Below are positions 51,673-62,341 of a DNA stretch of 64,000 nucleotides, one piece after another. The translations under genes were made by a program, and so were the position numbers. The stretch comes from Sporisorium sorghi (lineage: Eukaryota > Basidiomycota > Ustilaginomycetes > Ustilaginales > Ustilaginaceae): assembly GCA_023212695.1 (NCBI GenBank), contig JALCCG010000056.1, forward strand, positions 1 to 64,000. Reading direction: 5' to 3'. The notes below the pieces were generated by a model. It ran no database searches and was not told the origin of the DNA. It worked only from the letters and a program-made list of their open reading frames with translations. Numbering within the stretch: position 1 is the first letter of the stretch; every line of letters begins with the position of its first letter.

Positions 51673-52839
51673 GGTGATTGGGGTCGCTGCAACGCTCGGA
51701 TGGGGCGCGTTTCGTTCAACGGTGCGCACGAGGATGCGCTGTTGATGATGGGGCTGCTACACGCCTGTCAGGATGCTAAAGACCAAGAGCGCGCGAGCAG
51801 CCTTTGTGGAGATGCAAGATGATGGTTTTGTCGATTGTGCTTGCGCTGGAGGTGCAGATAGGACGAGGGTAGGAAATGCGTTCCGGTGCAAGAGAGAGAG
51901 AGAGAGATAGCAGATCGAGAGTCCTGAATGAGAGGCTGTGCCATGCGAGGTACGTGGAGTGAGATGTTTGAAAGGTCGAAATGGATGATGAAAGGCGAGT
52001 GTGATCGTGAGTCGTCGTGGTACGATGTTGAGATTGTGAGAGGGGAGGAGCAGTGCTCAAGATGGCGCCAACGGATAATGAGTGACTGAGTGACTGAGTG
52101 ACTGACAGGTTGGCTCGCTCACTTGGCTGGCTGGCTGGCTGACTCGCTGCGGTCGTGTGGAGATTGCAAGCTGAGCCGCGATAGGCAAGGCAAGGCAGAC
52201 ATACAATAATATGCAGCCGCTCAGGGTCCAAGTCGTGATTTTATTTTATTTTTCAATTTTCACACAAAAAATAAAATAAAATATGCACGCCGACACACTG
52301 CTCAGCAGCCAGTTGACTCTCGTTCGCGCCCCTTTGAAAATTGAAAAGATATCGTCGGCATTTGTCTCCTGTCGCCCGCACTCTTGTCACAACGCAGCAC
52401 AGCCAAAGCTTTTTTCTCGCAATCGCAGAGCTGACTTGCGCGTTGCCGCAAAAAAATGAGATCGCTCAAAGCACCCAGACGCTCTAACAGCGTTTCAAAA
52501 AAGACGATCGGGGGATCTAGTGATGGAAAATGGTCCTTCCGTATCGGGCAATATTTCGCATGCAGACGCTGCTTGCTGAGCCAAGGGAAAGAAGGGAAAG
52601 AAGGCGGGGGCGAAGTTGGAAGAACAAGAAGAAAGTCTTCTTCGCAACAGGTGAGCTTGAGCTAGCTCTGACTGACCAATAGCCGGCCATCACACGACTG
52701 ACCGAGAGTGAGTGACTTGGCTTGTGGCCACACCGCTTTAGCGACATTCCATCAGCCTCCACTCACTCTCTACAACGTCTTCCCTTTGCATCTCTCTCCC
52801 TTGCACGTCACATCCATCATCACCACCACCATCATCATA
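51673..52839. other. Divergent promoter of the CTL gene and MGE1
   Basis: About 1.2 kb with (GA)n at 51894-51907, short TGACTGAG repeats near 52080-52105 and a TGGC repeat at 52121-52139. No gene is supported. Confidence 0.5.
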
Positions 52840-53601
52840 ATGTCGAGCTCCGTGTCTCGCCAGCTCGGCTTTGCTTTGCGATCCGTCTCAAGATCCGCCG
52901 TCGCCGGCTCCTCCAAGCAGAGCCTCGCCTCGGTGGCACCGCGCGCTTCTGCTTTCCTCCCGGCCTCGCGAGCCATGAACTTCTCGACAGCACGAACCGC
53001 GCTCAACTCGGCCAGCCAGAAGAAGGAAGAGGAGACCAAGGCATCCGGCGAGGCGATGGGCGCCACTGACAAGGACGCCGGCGCTGGCAGCGACGCATTG
53101 CAAGCACAGATCAAGGAGAAGGACGCCAAGATCAAGGAGTTGCAAGAGGCCATCCTCTACGGTAAGGCCGACTACCAGAACTTGCAGCGACGATCCAAAG
53201 ACGAAAAGGCGCAAGCAGGCGACTTTGCCATCACCAAGCTCGCCAAGGACTTGACCAGCTCCATCGACATTCTCGGTCTGGCGCTCAAGTCGGTGCCTGA
53301 GGAGCTGCGCACCGCTCCCAAGGATCTCGACTCCAAGGACCCTCGTCGTGTCATTGCCGACCTCTTCTCGGGAGTTGACCTCACCTCCAAGTCGCTGCTC
53401 GACATGCTGCGAACGCACGGCATCGTCCAATTCGATCCTACCGGCGAAAAGTTCGACCCCAAGGAGCACGAGGCGCTCTACCAGGTTCCCGTGCCCGGCA
53501 AGGAACCCGGCACCGTGCTCGAGTGCAGCAAGGTCGGCTACAAGATCAAGGACCGCCTGCTTCGTGCTGCCGAGGTGGGTGTCGTCCAGTCGACCGACTA
53601 A
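52840..53601 (+). CDS. MGE1: Mitochondrial GrpE-type nucleotide exchange factor Mge1
   Basis: Mge1 releases ADP from mitochondrial Hsp70 during protein import and folding in the matrix. The 253-residue product has a basic, Ser/Arg-rich mitochondrial presequence (about 1-45: RQLGFALRSVSRSAVAGSS), an Ala/Glu/Lys-rich link, a long coiled coil (about 85-130: KEKDAKIKELQEAILYGKAD), and the GrpE beta domain ending in VPVPGKEPGTVLECSKVGYK and a KDRLLRAAEVGV tail. The coiled coil followed by the exchange wing is the family order. The ATG at 52840 is chosen because the presequence starts there. Confidence 0.95.
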   Translation: MSSSVSRQLGFALRSVSRSAVAGSSKQSLASVAPRASAFLPASRAMNFSTARTALNSASQKKEEETKASGEAMGATDKDAGAGSDALQAQIKEKDAKIKELQEAILYGKADYQNLQRRSKDEKAQAGDFAITKLAKDLTSSIDILGLALKSVPEELRTAPKDLDSKDPRRVIADLFSGVDLTSKSLLDMLRTHGIVQFDPTGEKFDPKEHEALYQVPVPGKEPGTVLECSKVGYKIKDRLLRAAEVGVVQSTD

Positions 53602-54309
53602 GATTTTCTATGCTGTTCCGTAGGCAACGTCGCCTTCCGTCGAATCTGTCAAGAGGGCCTTGAACCGCTCAGGCTTGCTTCCATAGGAGCGATCAGCTCA
53701 GCTGTGTCACTTCCATGACGACTATCAAACAACGACGTCTCTGACTCCCCCCTGGAGTCCCACACAGCTTTCGTGATGCTGTGTGTCAGAGACGAGCTCT
53801 CGCCGTCTCGTGTATATCTGTACTTTTTATATATCATCTGCCTCTTCTCGACAATATCAAGATCCACCACTTTTGTTGCTCTTCCCTTCAACGACGTCTG
53901 TCACCGCCAGACCACTTCAGCTCATGCTGGCAATCGATGCAGCCCTGCTCGCGACCAGGTCCCCTTCTCTCTCGCGTCCGCTTTGAAATGAGCATGTGGT
54001 CAGCGTCGCTTTGTGCTGCGATGATGTCGACTGAACCCCCACACTCGAGCCTCTTGATCAAATGAGAGCTTAAACAAAAGTCACGCGTGGCCGCGAATTT
54101 TCTGCGCCTTGTTTTCCTTTCCTCCTCCTTCTTGGCTCTGGTCTTCTTCCAAACACACATACACGCAGCTGCAGAAAAATTTTGCTGCGCACTTTTGCTG
54201 CGTGACCCTAAAATTTTCAATTTTTTTTTTTTTTTTTTCTCTCTGCAGTCGCGACTGAGAGAGAGGAGAGAGAGTCTGGCTAGAATGAAAGGAAGAGACA
54301 CGACGAGGG

Positions 54310-54341
<32 letters not shown>

Positions 54342-54344
<3 letters not shown>

Positions 54345-54506
54345 CCACCGTGACTGTTGCTCCCCCCCCCCCCCCCTGGGTGCAAGCAAAGTCGGTCGCC
54401 CCCATCTTCCCTTCCTACCTTCCCCCCAAAANNNNNNNNNNAAGATCGGGAAGAGGGAGAAGAAGAGGGAGTAGATTCAAAAAAAAAGAAAGAGAAAGAA
54501 TAAGGG

Positions 54507-54539
<33 letters not shown>

Positions 54540-54628
54540 GGCCCACCGTGACTGTTGCTCGCTCGCTCGCTCGCTGGGTGCAAGCAAAGTCGGTCGTCAC
54601 CATCTTGCCTTCCTACCTTCTCCTCAAA
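54342..54628. repeat. Near-duplicate flanks of the assembly gap
   Basis: The segment starting GGCCCACCGTGACTGTTGCT after an A-run occurs twice: at 54342 and again at 54540. Both continue with a CTGGGTGCAAGCAAAGTCGG block and a CATCTT-CCTTCCTACCTT block. The left copy has a C-run where the right copy has (GCTC)n. This looks like a misassembly, not a true repeat. Confidence 0.75.
54432..54441. other. Assembly gap (10 N)
   Basis: Ten ambiguous bases sit between two near-identical blocks. The gap size is nominal and the true distance is unknown. Confidence 0.98.
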
Positions 54629-55325
54629 AAACTTCTCTTAAAACCCAAAAAACACCATCTTTCTTCAAAAAAACCCGAGGTTGTTGTCGGCTATTTCGCA
54701 GTTGTCGCTCCTCGTATAAGGCCAAAAGAAAACTCAAAAAACCCATATCTCAAAAGGTAAGCATTGCATCCAGGTGCAAGCAGGGCGGAGGAGAGGATGG
54801 AGCGAACGATGGTCGGACGCGTCGATGGTGGCGAGCCGTTGATCGCGACGACAGCAGACGAGCAACACTGGCAACGAGCATCAGCTGTGCATTCTCTTCA
54901 CACGACAACGTCGACGACGACAGCTACGAGGAGGAACGTCGCACAGCACCTCGATCGATGGCACATACAGTCACGGGCTGCGGAATCCGCATAGACACAC
55001 GTCAAGAGAAGCGCACCACCTCGTCAAGCAGATCCTCGTCGTCAACATCTCTCCACCTCATCCGAAGCGACTCCAGCAAGATTTATCTCAGGCCTTCCTC
55101 GAGCTGTTCGCGTCCATCTCGAACCGCTCCTTCCTCCGCCCCGTCTCCTTTTTAATACGCAGCCACTAGACGAGTTCTTTGCTGACCTTCCTCCTCTTCC
55201 CCCCTTTCATCTTCACAGAAAGCGTTCATTCGTACCCTTTCTTTCTTCTTCTTTCCTCTCTTCATCCTTTCTTTTTCTTCTTTCGTCGGAAAATAAACCT
55301 TTCAAAAACCCCAGATCTCGTAACC

Positions 55326-57281
55326 ATGTCGTCCACCGAGTCCCCCGCCGTCGCCCCTGCCGAGGCTGTCCCTGCCTCCAACAACGCTCCCGCCGCCGAG
55401 CAGCCGGCAGCCGGCAACGGTGAGCAGGCCAACCGTAACAACGCCGATGCCGCCAACAACACCTCGCTCTACGTCGGCGAGCTCGACCCCTCGGTCACCG
55501 AGGCCATGCTCTTCGAGATCTTCAACATGATCGGTCCCGTCGCCAGCATCCGTGTCTGCCGTGACGCCGTCACCCGTCGCTCGCTCGGCTACGCCTACGT
55601 CAACTTCCTCAACGCCGCCGACGGTGAGCGTGCCATGGAGCAGCTCAACTACTCGCTCATCCGCAACCGCCCTTGCCGCATCATGTGGTCCCAGCGTGAC
55701 CCCGCCCTCCGACGCACCGGTCAGGGCAACATCTTCATCAAGAACCTCGACGCCGGCATCGACAACAAGGCCCTCCACGACACCTTTGCCGCTTTCGGCA
55801 ACATTCTCTCGTGCAAGGTCGCCACCAACGAGACTGGCTCGCTCGGCTACGGCTTCGTCCACTACGAGACCGCCGAGGCTGCCGAGGCCGCCATCAAGCA
55901 CGTCAACGGCATGCTCTTGAACGACAAGAAGGTCTACGTCGGTCACCACATCCCTCGCAAGGAGCGTCAGGCCAAGATCGAGGAGACGCGCGCCAACTTC
56001 ACCAACGTCTACGCCAAGAACGTCGACCCCGAGGTCACCGACGACGAGTTCGAGAAGCTCTTCACCAAGTACGGCAAGATCACCTCGTGCGTCCTCCAGC
56101 GCGACGACGACGGCAAGTCCAAGGGCTTCGGTTTCGTCAACTTCGAAGACCACAACGACGCGCAGAAGGCCGTCGACGAGCTGCACGACTCTGACTTCAA
56201 GGGCCAGAAGCTCTTTGTCGCGCGTGCCCAGAAGAAGAGCGAGCGCGAGGAGGAACTCCGCCGCTCGTACGAGGCCGCCAAGAACGAGAAGCTCGCCAAG
56301 TTCCAGGGCGTCAACCTCTACCTCAAGAACATCCCCGAGTCGTACGACGACGAGCGTCTGCGTGAGGAGTTTGCTCCCTTCGGTGCCATCACCTCGTGCA
56401 AGATCATGCGCGCCCCCTCGGGTGTCTCGCGTGGCTTCGGTTTCGTCTGCTACTCGGCCCCCGAGGAGGCCAACAAGGCCGTTTCCGAGATGAACGGCAA
56501 GATGCTCGACAACCGACCGCTCTACGTCGCCCTCGCCCAGCGCAAGGACGTTCGTCGCCAGCAGCTCGAGGCGCAGATCATGCAGCGCAACCAGCTGCGT
56601 CTCCAGCAGCAGGCTGCTGCCCAGGGCATGGGCTACCCGGGCCCCGGCATGTACTACCCGCAGCCCGGTGCCTTCCCCGGCCAGCCCGGCGGCATGGTGC
56701 CCCGTCCCCGTTACGCCCCTGCTGGCATGATGCCCCAGGGCATGCCTATGGCTCCTTACGGCCAGCCCGGCCAGTTCCCCGCTGGCATGATGCCCCAGGG
56801 CTACCGCCCCGCCCGCCCTCCTCGCGGTGCTCCCAACGCTGCCGGCGGCCCTGCCCCTCCCGCCGGTGCTCGCCCCCCTGCTGGCGTCAACGGTGCTCCC
56901 CGCCCCGCCGGTCAGCCCGTGCCTGGCCAGCCCATGCCGCGTGGCCCTGCCGCTCGCCCTGCTGGCCGCCCTCAGGGTGAGGCTGCTGGCCAGCCCGCTG
57001 CTCTGACTGCCGCTGCCCTCGCTAAGGCTAGCCCCGAGGAGCAGAAGCAGATGCTCGGTGAGGCTATCTACCCCAAGGTGGCTGCCAGCCAGCCCGAGCT
57101 TGCCGGTAAGCTCACTGGTATGATCCTCGAGCTTCCCGTCACTGAGCTGCTCCACCTTCTCGAGGAGAGCGAGGCGCTTGACGCCAAGGTCAACGAGGCT
57201 CTCGAGGTTCTCAAGGAGTACCAGCAGAACGAGCCTGCTGCTCCTGAGGCTGAGGCTGAGGCTGCCAAGACTGAGGCCTAA
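55326..57281 (+). CDS. PAB1: Poly(A)-binding protein Pab1
   Basis: Pab1 coats mRNA poly(A) tails, protects them and stimulates translation through eIF4G. The 651-residue product has four RRMs in order: about 49-125 (TSLYVGELDPSVTEAMLFEI), 135-215 (GNIFIKNLDAGIDNKAL), 228-305 (NVYAKNVDPEVTDDEF) and 335-410 (NLYLKNIPESYDDERL). A Pro/Gly/Met/Gln-rich linker follows (about 425-550). The C-terminal PABC/MLLE domain (about 565-635) includes LGEAIYPKV and LEESEALDAKVNEALEVLKEY. The ATG at 55326 has context ACCATGTC. Codon use is very biased to C at third positions, as in highly expressed genes. The leader is A-rich, which may serve autoregulation. Confidence 0.97.
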   Translation: MSSTESPAVAPAEAVPASNNAPAAEQPAAGNGEQANRNNADAANNTSLYVGELDPSVTEAMLFEIFNMIGPVASIRVCRDAVTRRSLGYAYVNFLNAADGERAMEQLNYSLIRNRPCRIMWSQRDPALRRTGQGNIFIKNLDAGIDNKALHDTFAAFGNILSCKVATNETGSLGYGFVHYETAEAAEAAIKHVNGMLLNDKKVYVGHHIPRKERQAKIEETRANFTNVYAKNVDPEVTDDEFEKLFTKYGKITSCVLQRDDDGKSKGFGFVNFEDHNDAQKAVDELHDSDFKGQKLFVARAQKKSEREEELRRSYEAAKNEKLAKFQGVNLYLKNIPESYDDERLREEFAPFGAITSCKIMRAPSGVSRGFGFVCYSAPEEANKAVSEMNGKMLDNRPLYVALAQRKDVRRQQLEAQIMQRNQLRLQQQAAAQGMGYPGPGMYYPQPGAFPGQPGGMVPRPRYAPAGMMPQGMPMAPYGQPGQFPAGMMPQGYRPARPPRGAPNAAGGPAPPAGARPPAGVNGAPRPAGQPVPGQPMPRGPAARPAGRPQGEAAGQPAALTAAALAKASPEEQKQMLGEAIYPKVAASQPELAGKLTGMILELPVTELLHLLEESEALDAKVNEALEVLKEYQQNEPAAPEAEAEAAKTEA

Positions 57282-58368
57282 GCGCGTGCGCGCTATCTCG
57301 TGTCTATCATACCCCCCCTCTCCTCTCCTCACCTCGCCCCACACTCGCAACTTCCGACTGGTCATCCATTCACGCACGATTACTTCGACTTGACCCCATC
57401 CATCCCCCCCAAAAGATCTCTCTGTCCTGCGCGTCTCATTGTCGGCGAGCGGCGTGCGCTCAAGCGGGGACGATCGCAGGAGGCAGCGAGCGATGTGCCC
57501 CTTCTTCTCTCTACGGAAGCGCGCAGAGGAAAGAGAGAGCACACCGCCTCGAAGTTTCTCAAGCTTCTTTTTCGTCTGTTCCGTGAATGCGTTGTATAAT
57601 AGCCCTCTTTCCTCTTTCACCTGTCTATATTTGTTTTGACATCCTCTCGCACCCTTCTCTCCGGGTCCCAAGGCGGTCTCTCTCTCTCTTCGTCGCATCG
57701 CATGCGCCTCCTGATCACCCCGCAAATCCCTTCTACCTGACACGCCGCTCCGATCCGACTCTGTTGTTCGCACACGTAGCGCTGATCACCCACCTGCTTC
57801 TTTGCGATCTGCAAGGGGTTTTTCTCAACATGGCTGTATGGAATCTACTGCCGTCCTTTCTCGAAACTTGCAAGAGTGTGCGATTGGCTTGTGATGTGCC
57901 TGTGAGCTGAGTAGACATGACGTTGGATGTTGTGAGGACGCCGTGTTGCTGTTCGGAGCTGCGCTCAGTGCACAGGGCGAGAGAGGCCTAACAATTTGCA
58001 ACGGAAAAAAAAAAAAATCCCGTTTAGGGTGCAGAGGAGGCAAAGTTTCGCTCGCTTTTCGCTGTGCTGTGCTGCCGGGATTTTTTTTTTTTTTTTTTTT
58101 GGCGGTGTCTCGGCTGAAGAGATGCACGAGAATTTTTTTGTGCCGTCGACCTGCTTCAAAAAATTTGGCTGCTTTCTCCACCATCCTCTTCTTTATCCCT
58201 CTCCTCTTATCCATCATCGCCAGAATCGTCGAGCAGGCAACTTCACACTCGTCTCACCACAACGCCGACTAGAAGGATCAGCCGCATACGTCTCAACACA
58301 TAGTCCTTTCTCCACCACTGCACATTAGGCAGTCCCCCGATCTCCATTCAGCCACACATTGGGACAAA
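57282..58368. other. Spacer between PAB1 and PNO1
   Basis: PAB1 3' region and PNO1 promoter. T-run at 58081-58100. No gene is seen; frames crossing the run encode poly-Phe or poly-Lys. Confidence 0.45.
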
Positions 58369-59310
58369 ATGGTAGCAAGTTCGTCGAGCAAGCAAGCGGC
58401 CGCCGCAGCCGCTGGGTCGAGCAGTGCGAGCAAGGGCAAGAAGGCGGCGTCTGCCAAGGCGGGTCTTGTTGGTACGCCGAGCAAAGCGGCTGCTGTGGGT
58501 GATGATGACGGTGAGGTGGTGCTGAAGCACACCAAGCCGTTTGGGATGGAGGGGTCGGACGATGAGGATGTGGATATTGCGGACGAGACGTTCGAGACTG
58601 CTGCGTCTGGCTCTGCTGATATGGACGATGACGACCTGATGATCGGAGCGTCCACCACCACCAGCACCGCTTCCAACACTACCGGCGCGCCAGCAGTGGA
58701 CACAGGCAAGCCCAAGTTCCAGCCGCTCTCCGCCACCGCCGCCTCCTCGCTCACCGCGGTCGCCAAAGGCCAACTCCGAAAAATCCCCATCCCACCGCAC
58801 CGCCTCACCCCGCTCAAAAACGACTGGCACAAGATCTACACCCCACTCGTCGAAATGGCCTCCCTCCAGGTCCGCATGAACGTCGCCAAGAAATGCGTCG
58901 AGCTCAAATCCTCCCGCTACACCTCCGAACAAGCCATGCTGCAAAAAGGCGCCGACTTCGTCAAAGCTTTCGCTTTGGGTTTTGAAGCAGACGACGCCAT
59001 CGCCCTCCTGCGCATGGACGACCTCTTCATCGACACGTTCGAAATCAAAGACGTCAAAACGCTCCAGGGCGACAATCTCAGCAGGGCGATTGGGCGGATT
59101 GCGGGTAAGGATGGAAGGACCAGGTTCGCGATCGAGAACGCGAGCAGGACGAGGTTGGTCATCGCGGATACGAAGATCCATATTTTGGGCAACTTTAAGA
59201 ATATCAAGATCGCCAGGGATGCGGTTGTTGCGTTGATCAGGGGCAGTCCCCCGGGCAAGGTGTATGCGAATCTGAAGAGTATCGGCGCCAGGCAGCGCCA
59301 GAGGGCTTAG
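58369..59310 (+). CDS. PNO1: Ribosome assembly factor Pno1/Dim2
   Basis: Pno1 (Dim2) binds the 3' end of pre-18S rRNA in nuclear and cytosolic pre-40S particles and brings in the Dim1 methylase. The 313-residue product has an acidic, low-complexity leader (about 1-120), then two KH-like parts. The conserved blocks are KIPIPPHRLTPLKNDWHKIY, VRMNVAKKCVELKSS, DLFIDTFEIKDVKTLQGDNL, and a last KH part with RAIGRIAGKDGRTRFAIENA and RLVIADTKIHILGNF. The GKDG loop is conserved. The C-terminus is SIGARQRQRA, as in homologues. The 3' end faces CDC6 at 203 bp. Confidence 0.96.
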   Translation: MVASSSSKQAAAAAAGSSSASKGKKAASAKAGLVGTPSKAAAVGDDDGEVVLKHTKPFGMEGSDDEDVDIADETFETAASGSADMDDDDLMIGASTTTSTASNTTGAPAVDTGKPKFQPLSATAASSLTAVAKGQLRKIPIPPHRLTPLKNDWHKIYTPLVEMASLQVRMNVAKKCVELKSSRYTSEQAMLQKGADFVKAFALGFEADDAIALLRMDDLFIDTFEIKDVKTLQGDNLSRAIGRIAGKDGRTRFAIENASRTRLVIADTKIHILGNFKNIKIARDAVVALIRGSPPGKVYANLKSIGARQRQRA

Positions 59311-59513
59311 TGGTGGAGGTGATGCAATGCATTTGTTCGTGTACAGCTCAGGCTCAGCTCCGGCGTGTGTGTGAATCGCAACCGACGATCAGTTCGACTG
59401 TCTCGCACCAGCCAACACACTGCGTGCTTCCGTGTGTGATGAGGAAATTGCTCTTCTTCAAAATGCAAAAACGTAATGCTACAACGACGACCAAGAACGC
59501 TACTCTCTGGCCA

Positions 59514-61925
59514 TCAGAAGCTGCCGACAGGCACGCCCATCCTGCCGCCGCCCAGCTCGTCCTGCCTGATCCTAGCGTTCTCCTGGGCAATGCTGTGGAA
59601 CGCCTTCGCTTTCACCGCGCGGTCCTTCTCCCTCGCATACACCCTCGCGATCGTATCGGCCACTGCGGTGTTGCCGCCGCTCACTCCTCCTCCCGCTGCT
59701 GCCGCACCACCGGGGCTCGAAGTACAGATCCCGCGCTGAACGTCGTCCGGCGACATGGCGAGGTACACCTGTCTGCTGCCCGCCAGCAGCTGTTTCTTAG
59801 CAGCGCGCTTGCCGCTCGGGCTCACGCCGCTGCTGCTAACGACTACTGCGGCGGTACTCCTCGGTTGCACGTCGACCTCGCTGGCGATGCGGATGACGCC
59901 GTTCACCTCGAGCATATCGAAGACGCCGAGAAGCTCTGATCCTTCGAGTGGGGAAAAGAGCCCGTGCTCCTGCTTCAGGATCGCGTGGTACGTCGACTCA
60001 ACGTCTGCGATGCGCGTCCCTGATGTAGGAGAAGCGCTGCTGGTGAAGCTGTTGCTGCCGGCGGTGCCGAGCACGCTGAGGCCGTGTTCGGCGCGGGCCT
60101 GGGCGATGAGGATCGATAGCAGCACGAGCTTGGGGTGCACACCGAGGGCGCGCACTTTGGATAGGTTCGGAGAGCCCAGCACCGACGTGAGCACTTTGAG
60201 GATGTGCGTGGGCCCCACTTTGGGTGCCGAGACGGGGGTCAGGTGGCGTAGCAGCTTGGCTCGGACCGCCGCGGCTGCGGAGGAGGAGGAGGCGGCTGCT
60301 GATCCGGCTGACTCTGCTGACACAGGTTGTGCGACAGTCTCGCCGTTCTCCTCGGTCGGCGTCGACGCAGCAGCAGCCAGGGCTTTGACACGCTCCGCCT
60401 CGACCTGCGCCAGCGCAGCGGCCGCCTTCTTGCGCTGCTCGCTCTCGACCATCTCGACCGCCAGACGCGCCGCATCGAGCGCCTTCCGCAAGTCGCCCGT
60501 GGCACCAGCGATCTTTTTGGCGAGCAGCTCCACGGCTGTCGGCGTGAACAGCGCCAGCGAGTCTTGCTGCGACGCCGTCTGCACTGACCCACTCTGTTCC
60601 TCCTCCTGCCCGCCATCATATCGCGCATACAACCCCGACAGCCTGTCGCGAATGACCGAAACAATCTCGCTCGCCTCAAACGGCCGGAAATGCAGCAGCG
60701 CCGGCGAAGCCCCTTTACTCGCCAGCAGCGGTACGAAGCGCTCGGTCAGGTCGAGCGAGTTGGCGATGCCGATCAGACTGCAAGCCGCGCCGCCACGGGC
60801 GCCGCTGTTGTTACCGCTGCAGTTGGCCGTCCAGGAGAAGATCCTGTAGAGGATGTTCTGGTGTGCGCGGCTCTGGAGCAGGTGGTCCATCTCGTCGAGC
60901 ACGATGAGGATGCGCTGGTTGCCGTCACGGAACAACGTGGACAGCGCCTGCTCGGCGACGGCGTCCGACTGGCCCTCGGCGGCGTTGGAGCCGAGCGCCT
61001 GGAGCACTTTGCCAAAGATGAGGCGCGGGTGCGACAGGGTCATGCAGTTGACGAATGCCACACGGGGTGCCGAGGGCGACGATGTCGACGAGCCCGACGT
61101 TGGCTCGGAAAGGCTGTTGAGCACCGAACGGACGAGAGCGGTCTTGCCGGTGCCCGGCAGACCACAGACATAGAGGCACGCAGCTTCGGCATCGCCATCG
61201 AGCTCGACGTTGAGGGTTCTCGCCCTCTGCGGTGCATCGGCAAAGAGGCCAAACGTCTGCTGCAGGAACAGTTGGATGGCGACGCGCTCCGACTCGCGAC
61301 CGACGACCTTGACGTGGTGTCCGCCGAGCTTGGTGACGGCGGCGTTGGTGATGGTGAGACCGGCTTCGGTCTCGGCAGGATCGACGCCCGCAGCGTAACA
61401 GAGGAGAGCCCTCGCATGGGCATAGACGCTCGAGTACTCTTGCTGCTCTGCTGCATCGAGCAGCGCGGGGTTGATGGGAGGGGACACGTCGCGGTCGGAG
61501 GAGGAGCAAGAGGAAGTTGGGGCGGAGGAGCTCTCGGCGATGCTGTGTGTGTCAAAGAGAGAGCTCTGCGCCGACTCCTGAGACGAGAGTGGGAAGTAAG
61601 AACTGAAGTCCTCGTCGGGAGCAAAGGTGGGAATGAAGCGAGATGTGCTCGGACTGTCGAGGTTTGATGATGCGTTCCGTCTTGCGGTTGGAGTCTGCAG
61701 CCTGAGGCGCGAAAGAGGGCTGGCAGGGAGAGATGCGTCGTCGGCATCAAAGTCGACGTCATTGCGTGATCGTTTTCTAGTGGAAGTCGAGAGTGTCGAG
61801 GGTCGACGTGTTGGGGTCGTTTGGATGGAGCTGTGGGTGCTGGGCGACGAACTGAAGAGGTTGTGATCCGAAGTAGCGCGTGCTAGGCGTCTCGAGGGTG
61901 TCCTCGGCATAGTGAGAGCTGGCAT
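59514..61925 (-). CDS. CDC6: Replication licensing ATPase Cdc6/Cdc18
   Basis: Cdc6 binds ORC at origins and loads the MCM helicase in G1. The 803-residue product has an AAA+ core: Walker A GLPGTGKT at 255-262, Walker B VLDEMD at 342-347, a sensor segment LIGIANSLDLTERFVP, and a helical and winged-helix end (about 580-800). The N-terminal arm has four clustered Cdk-type sites (TPSR at Thr9, TPTR at Thr37, SPLSR at Ser69, TPTAR at Thr78) and a basic RKRSR, suiting control by Cdk. The upstream frame is open but is a hydrophobic low-complexity shadow over a (TC)n tract, so ATG 61925 is preferred. The Cdc6/ORC1 ambiguity is resolved by the absence of a BAH domain. Confidence 0.92.
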   Translation of the reverse strand: MPALTMPRTPSRRLARATSDHNLFSSSPSTHSSIQTTPTRRPSTLSTSTRKRSRNDVDFDADDASLPASPLSRLRLQTPTARRNASSNLDSPSTSRFIPTFAPDEDFSSYFPLSSQESAQSSLFDTHSIAESSSAPTSSCSSSDRDVSPPINPALLDAAEQQEYSSVYAHARALLCYAAGVDPAETEAGLTITNAAVTKLGGHHVKVVGRESERVAIQLFLQQTFGLFADAPQRARTLNVELDGDAEAACLYVCGLPGTGKTALVRSVLNSLSEPTSGSSTSSPSAPRVAFVNCMTLSHPRLIFGKVLQALGSNAAEGQSDAVAEQALSTLFRDGNQRILIVLDEMDHLLQSRAHQNILYRIFSWTANCSGNNSGARGGAACSLIGIANSLDLTERFVPLLASKGASPALLHFRPFEASEIVSVIRDRLSGLYARYDGGQEEEQSGSVQTASQQDSLALFTPTAVELLAKKIAGATGDLRKALDAARLAVEMVESEQRKKAAAALAQVEAERVKALAAAASTPTEENGETVAQPVSAESAGSAAASSSSAAAAVRAKLLRHLTPVSAPKVGPTHILKVLTSVLGSPNLSKVRALGVHPKLVLLSILIAQARAEHGLSVLGTAGSNSFTSSASPTSGTRIADVESTYHAILKQEHGLFSPLEGSELLGVFDMLEVNGVIRIASEVDVQPRSTAAVVVSSSGVSPSGKRAAKKQLLAGSRQVYLAMSPDDVQRGICTSSPGGAAAAGGGVSGGNTAVADTIARVYAREKDRAVKAKAFHSIAQENARIRQDELGGGRMGVPVGSF

Positions 61926-61957
<32 letters not shown>

Positions 61958-62341
61958 TGGGTATAGAAGGAGCGTCGATGAAAGAGAATGACGGAAGAGA
62001 GTGCAAAGAAAAGACCGGCGCAGGGTATATAGATGAAGATGCAAGAAGAAGCCAGAACAAAGCAGACGATGCAGGAAGCAATGAAGGTCGACGTGAGAAG
62101 ATGAGGAGAAGAGAAAGGTGATTAGCGAAATGTCACTCTTGCCTTGGCTGCTCTGAGACATCGCGGTCTGCAGTTGCAATTTTCCGTTCGAATTTCGACG
62201 GGCCCAAAATGCAGTCTGCGATTGAGAATTCTGAGCTGCAAGACGCGGCCACGCGTAAATTGGCGCGTCGTGGGCTTGACTGTGACTGTGACAAAGTGCA
62301 GCTCTGAAATGTTTCTGAAAAATGAATGCACTTTGCAACAG
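61926..62341. other. CDC6 promoter with (GA)n
   Basis: A (GA)n tract at 61930-61956 lies directly next to the CDC6 start codon. The far end contains the 3' region of the KEN-box gene. Confidence 0.5.

Larger units (their letters stand above)
53602..55325. other. Spacer with N gap and PAB1 5' region
   Basis: Holds the MGE1 3' region, T-run 54219-54238, A-runs 54311-54341 and 54507-54538, an N gap and the PAB1 leader. A candidate PAB1 5'-UTR intron runs from GTAAGC at 54757 to CTTCACAG ending at 55218. The leader before it (about 54630-54756) is A-rich. Confidence 0.5.

Noticed and set aside
55302..57773. 823-codon open frame antisense to PAB1
   Set aside because: Low-complexity Leu/Gly/Val/Asp shadow caused by C-rich third positions in PAB1.
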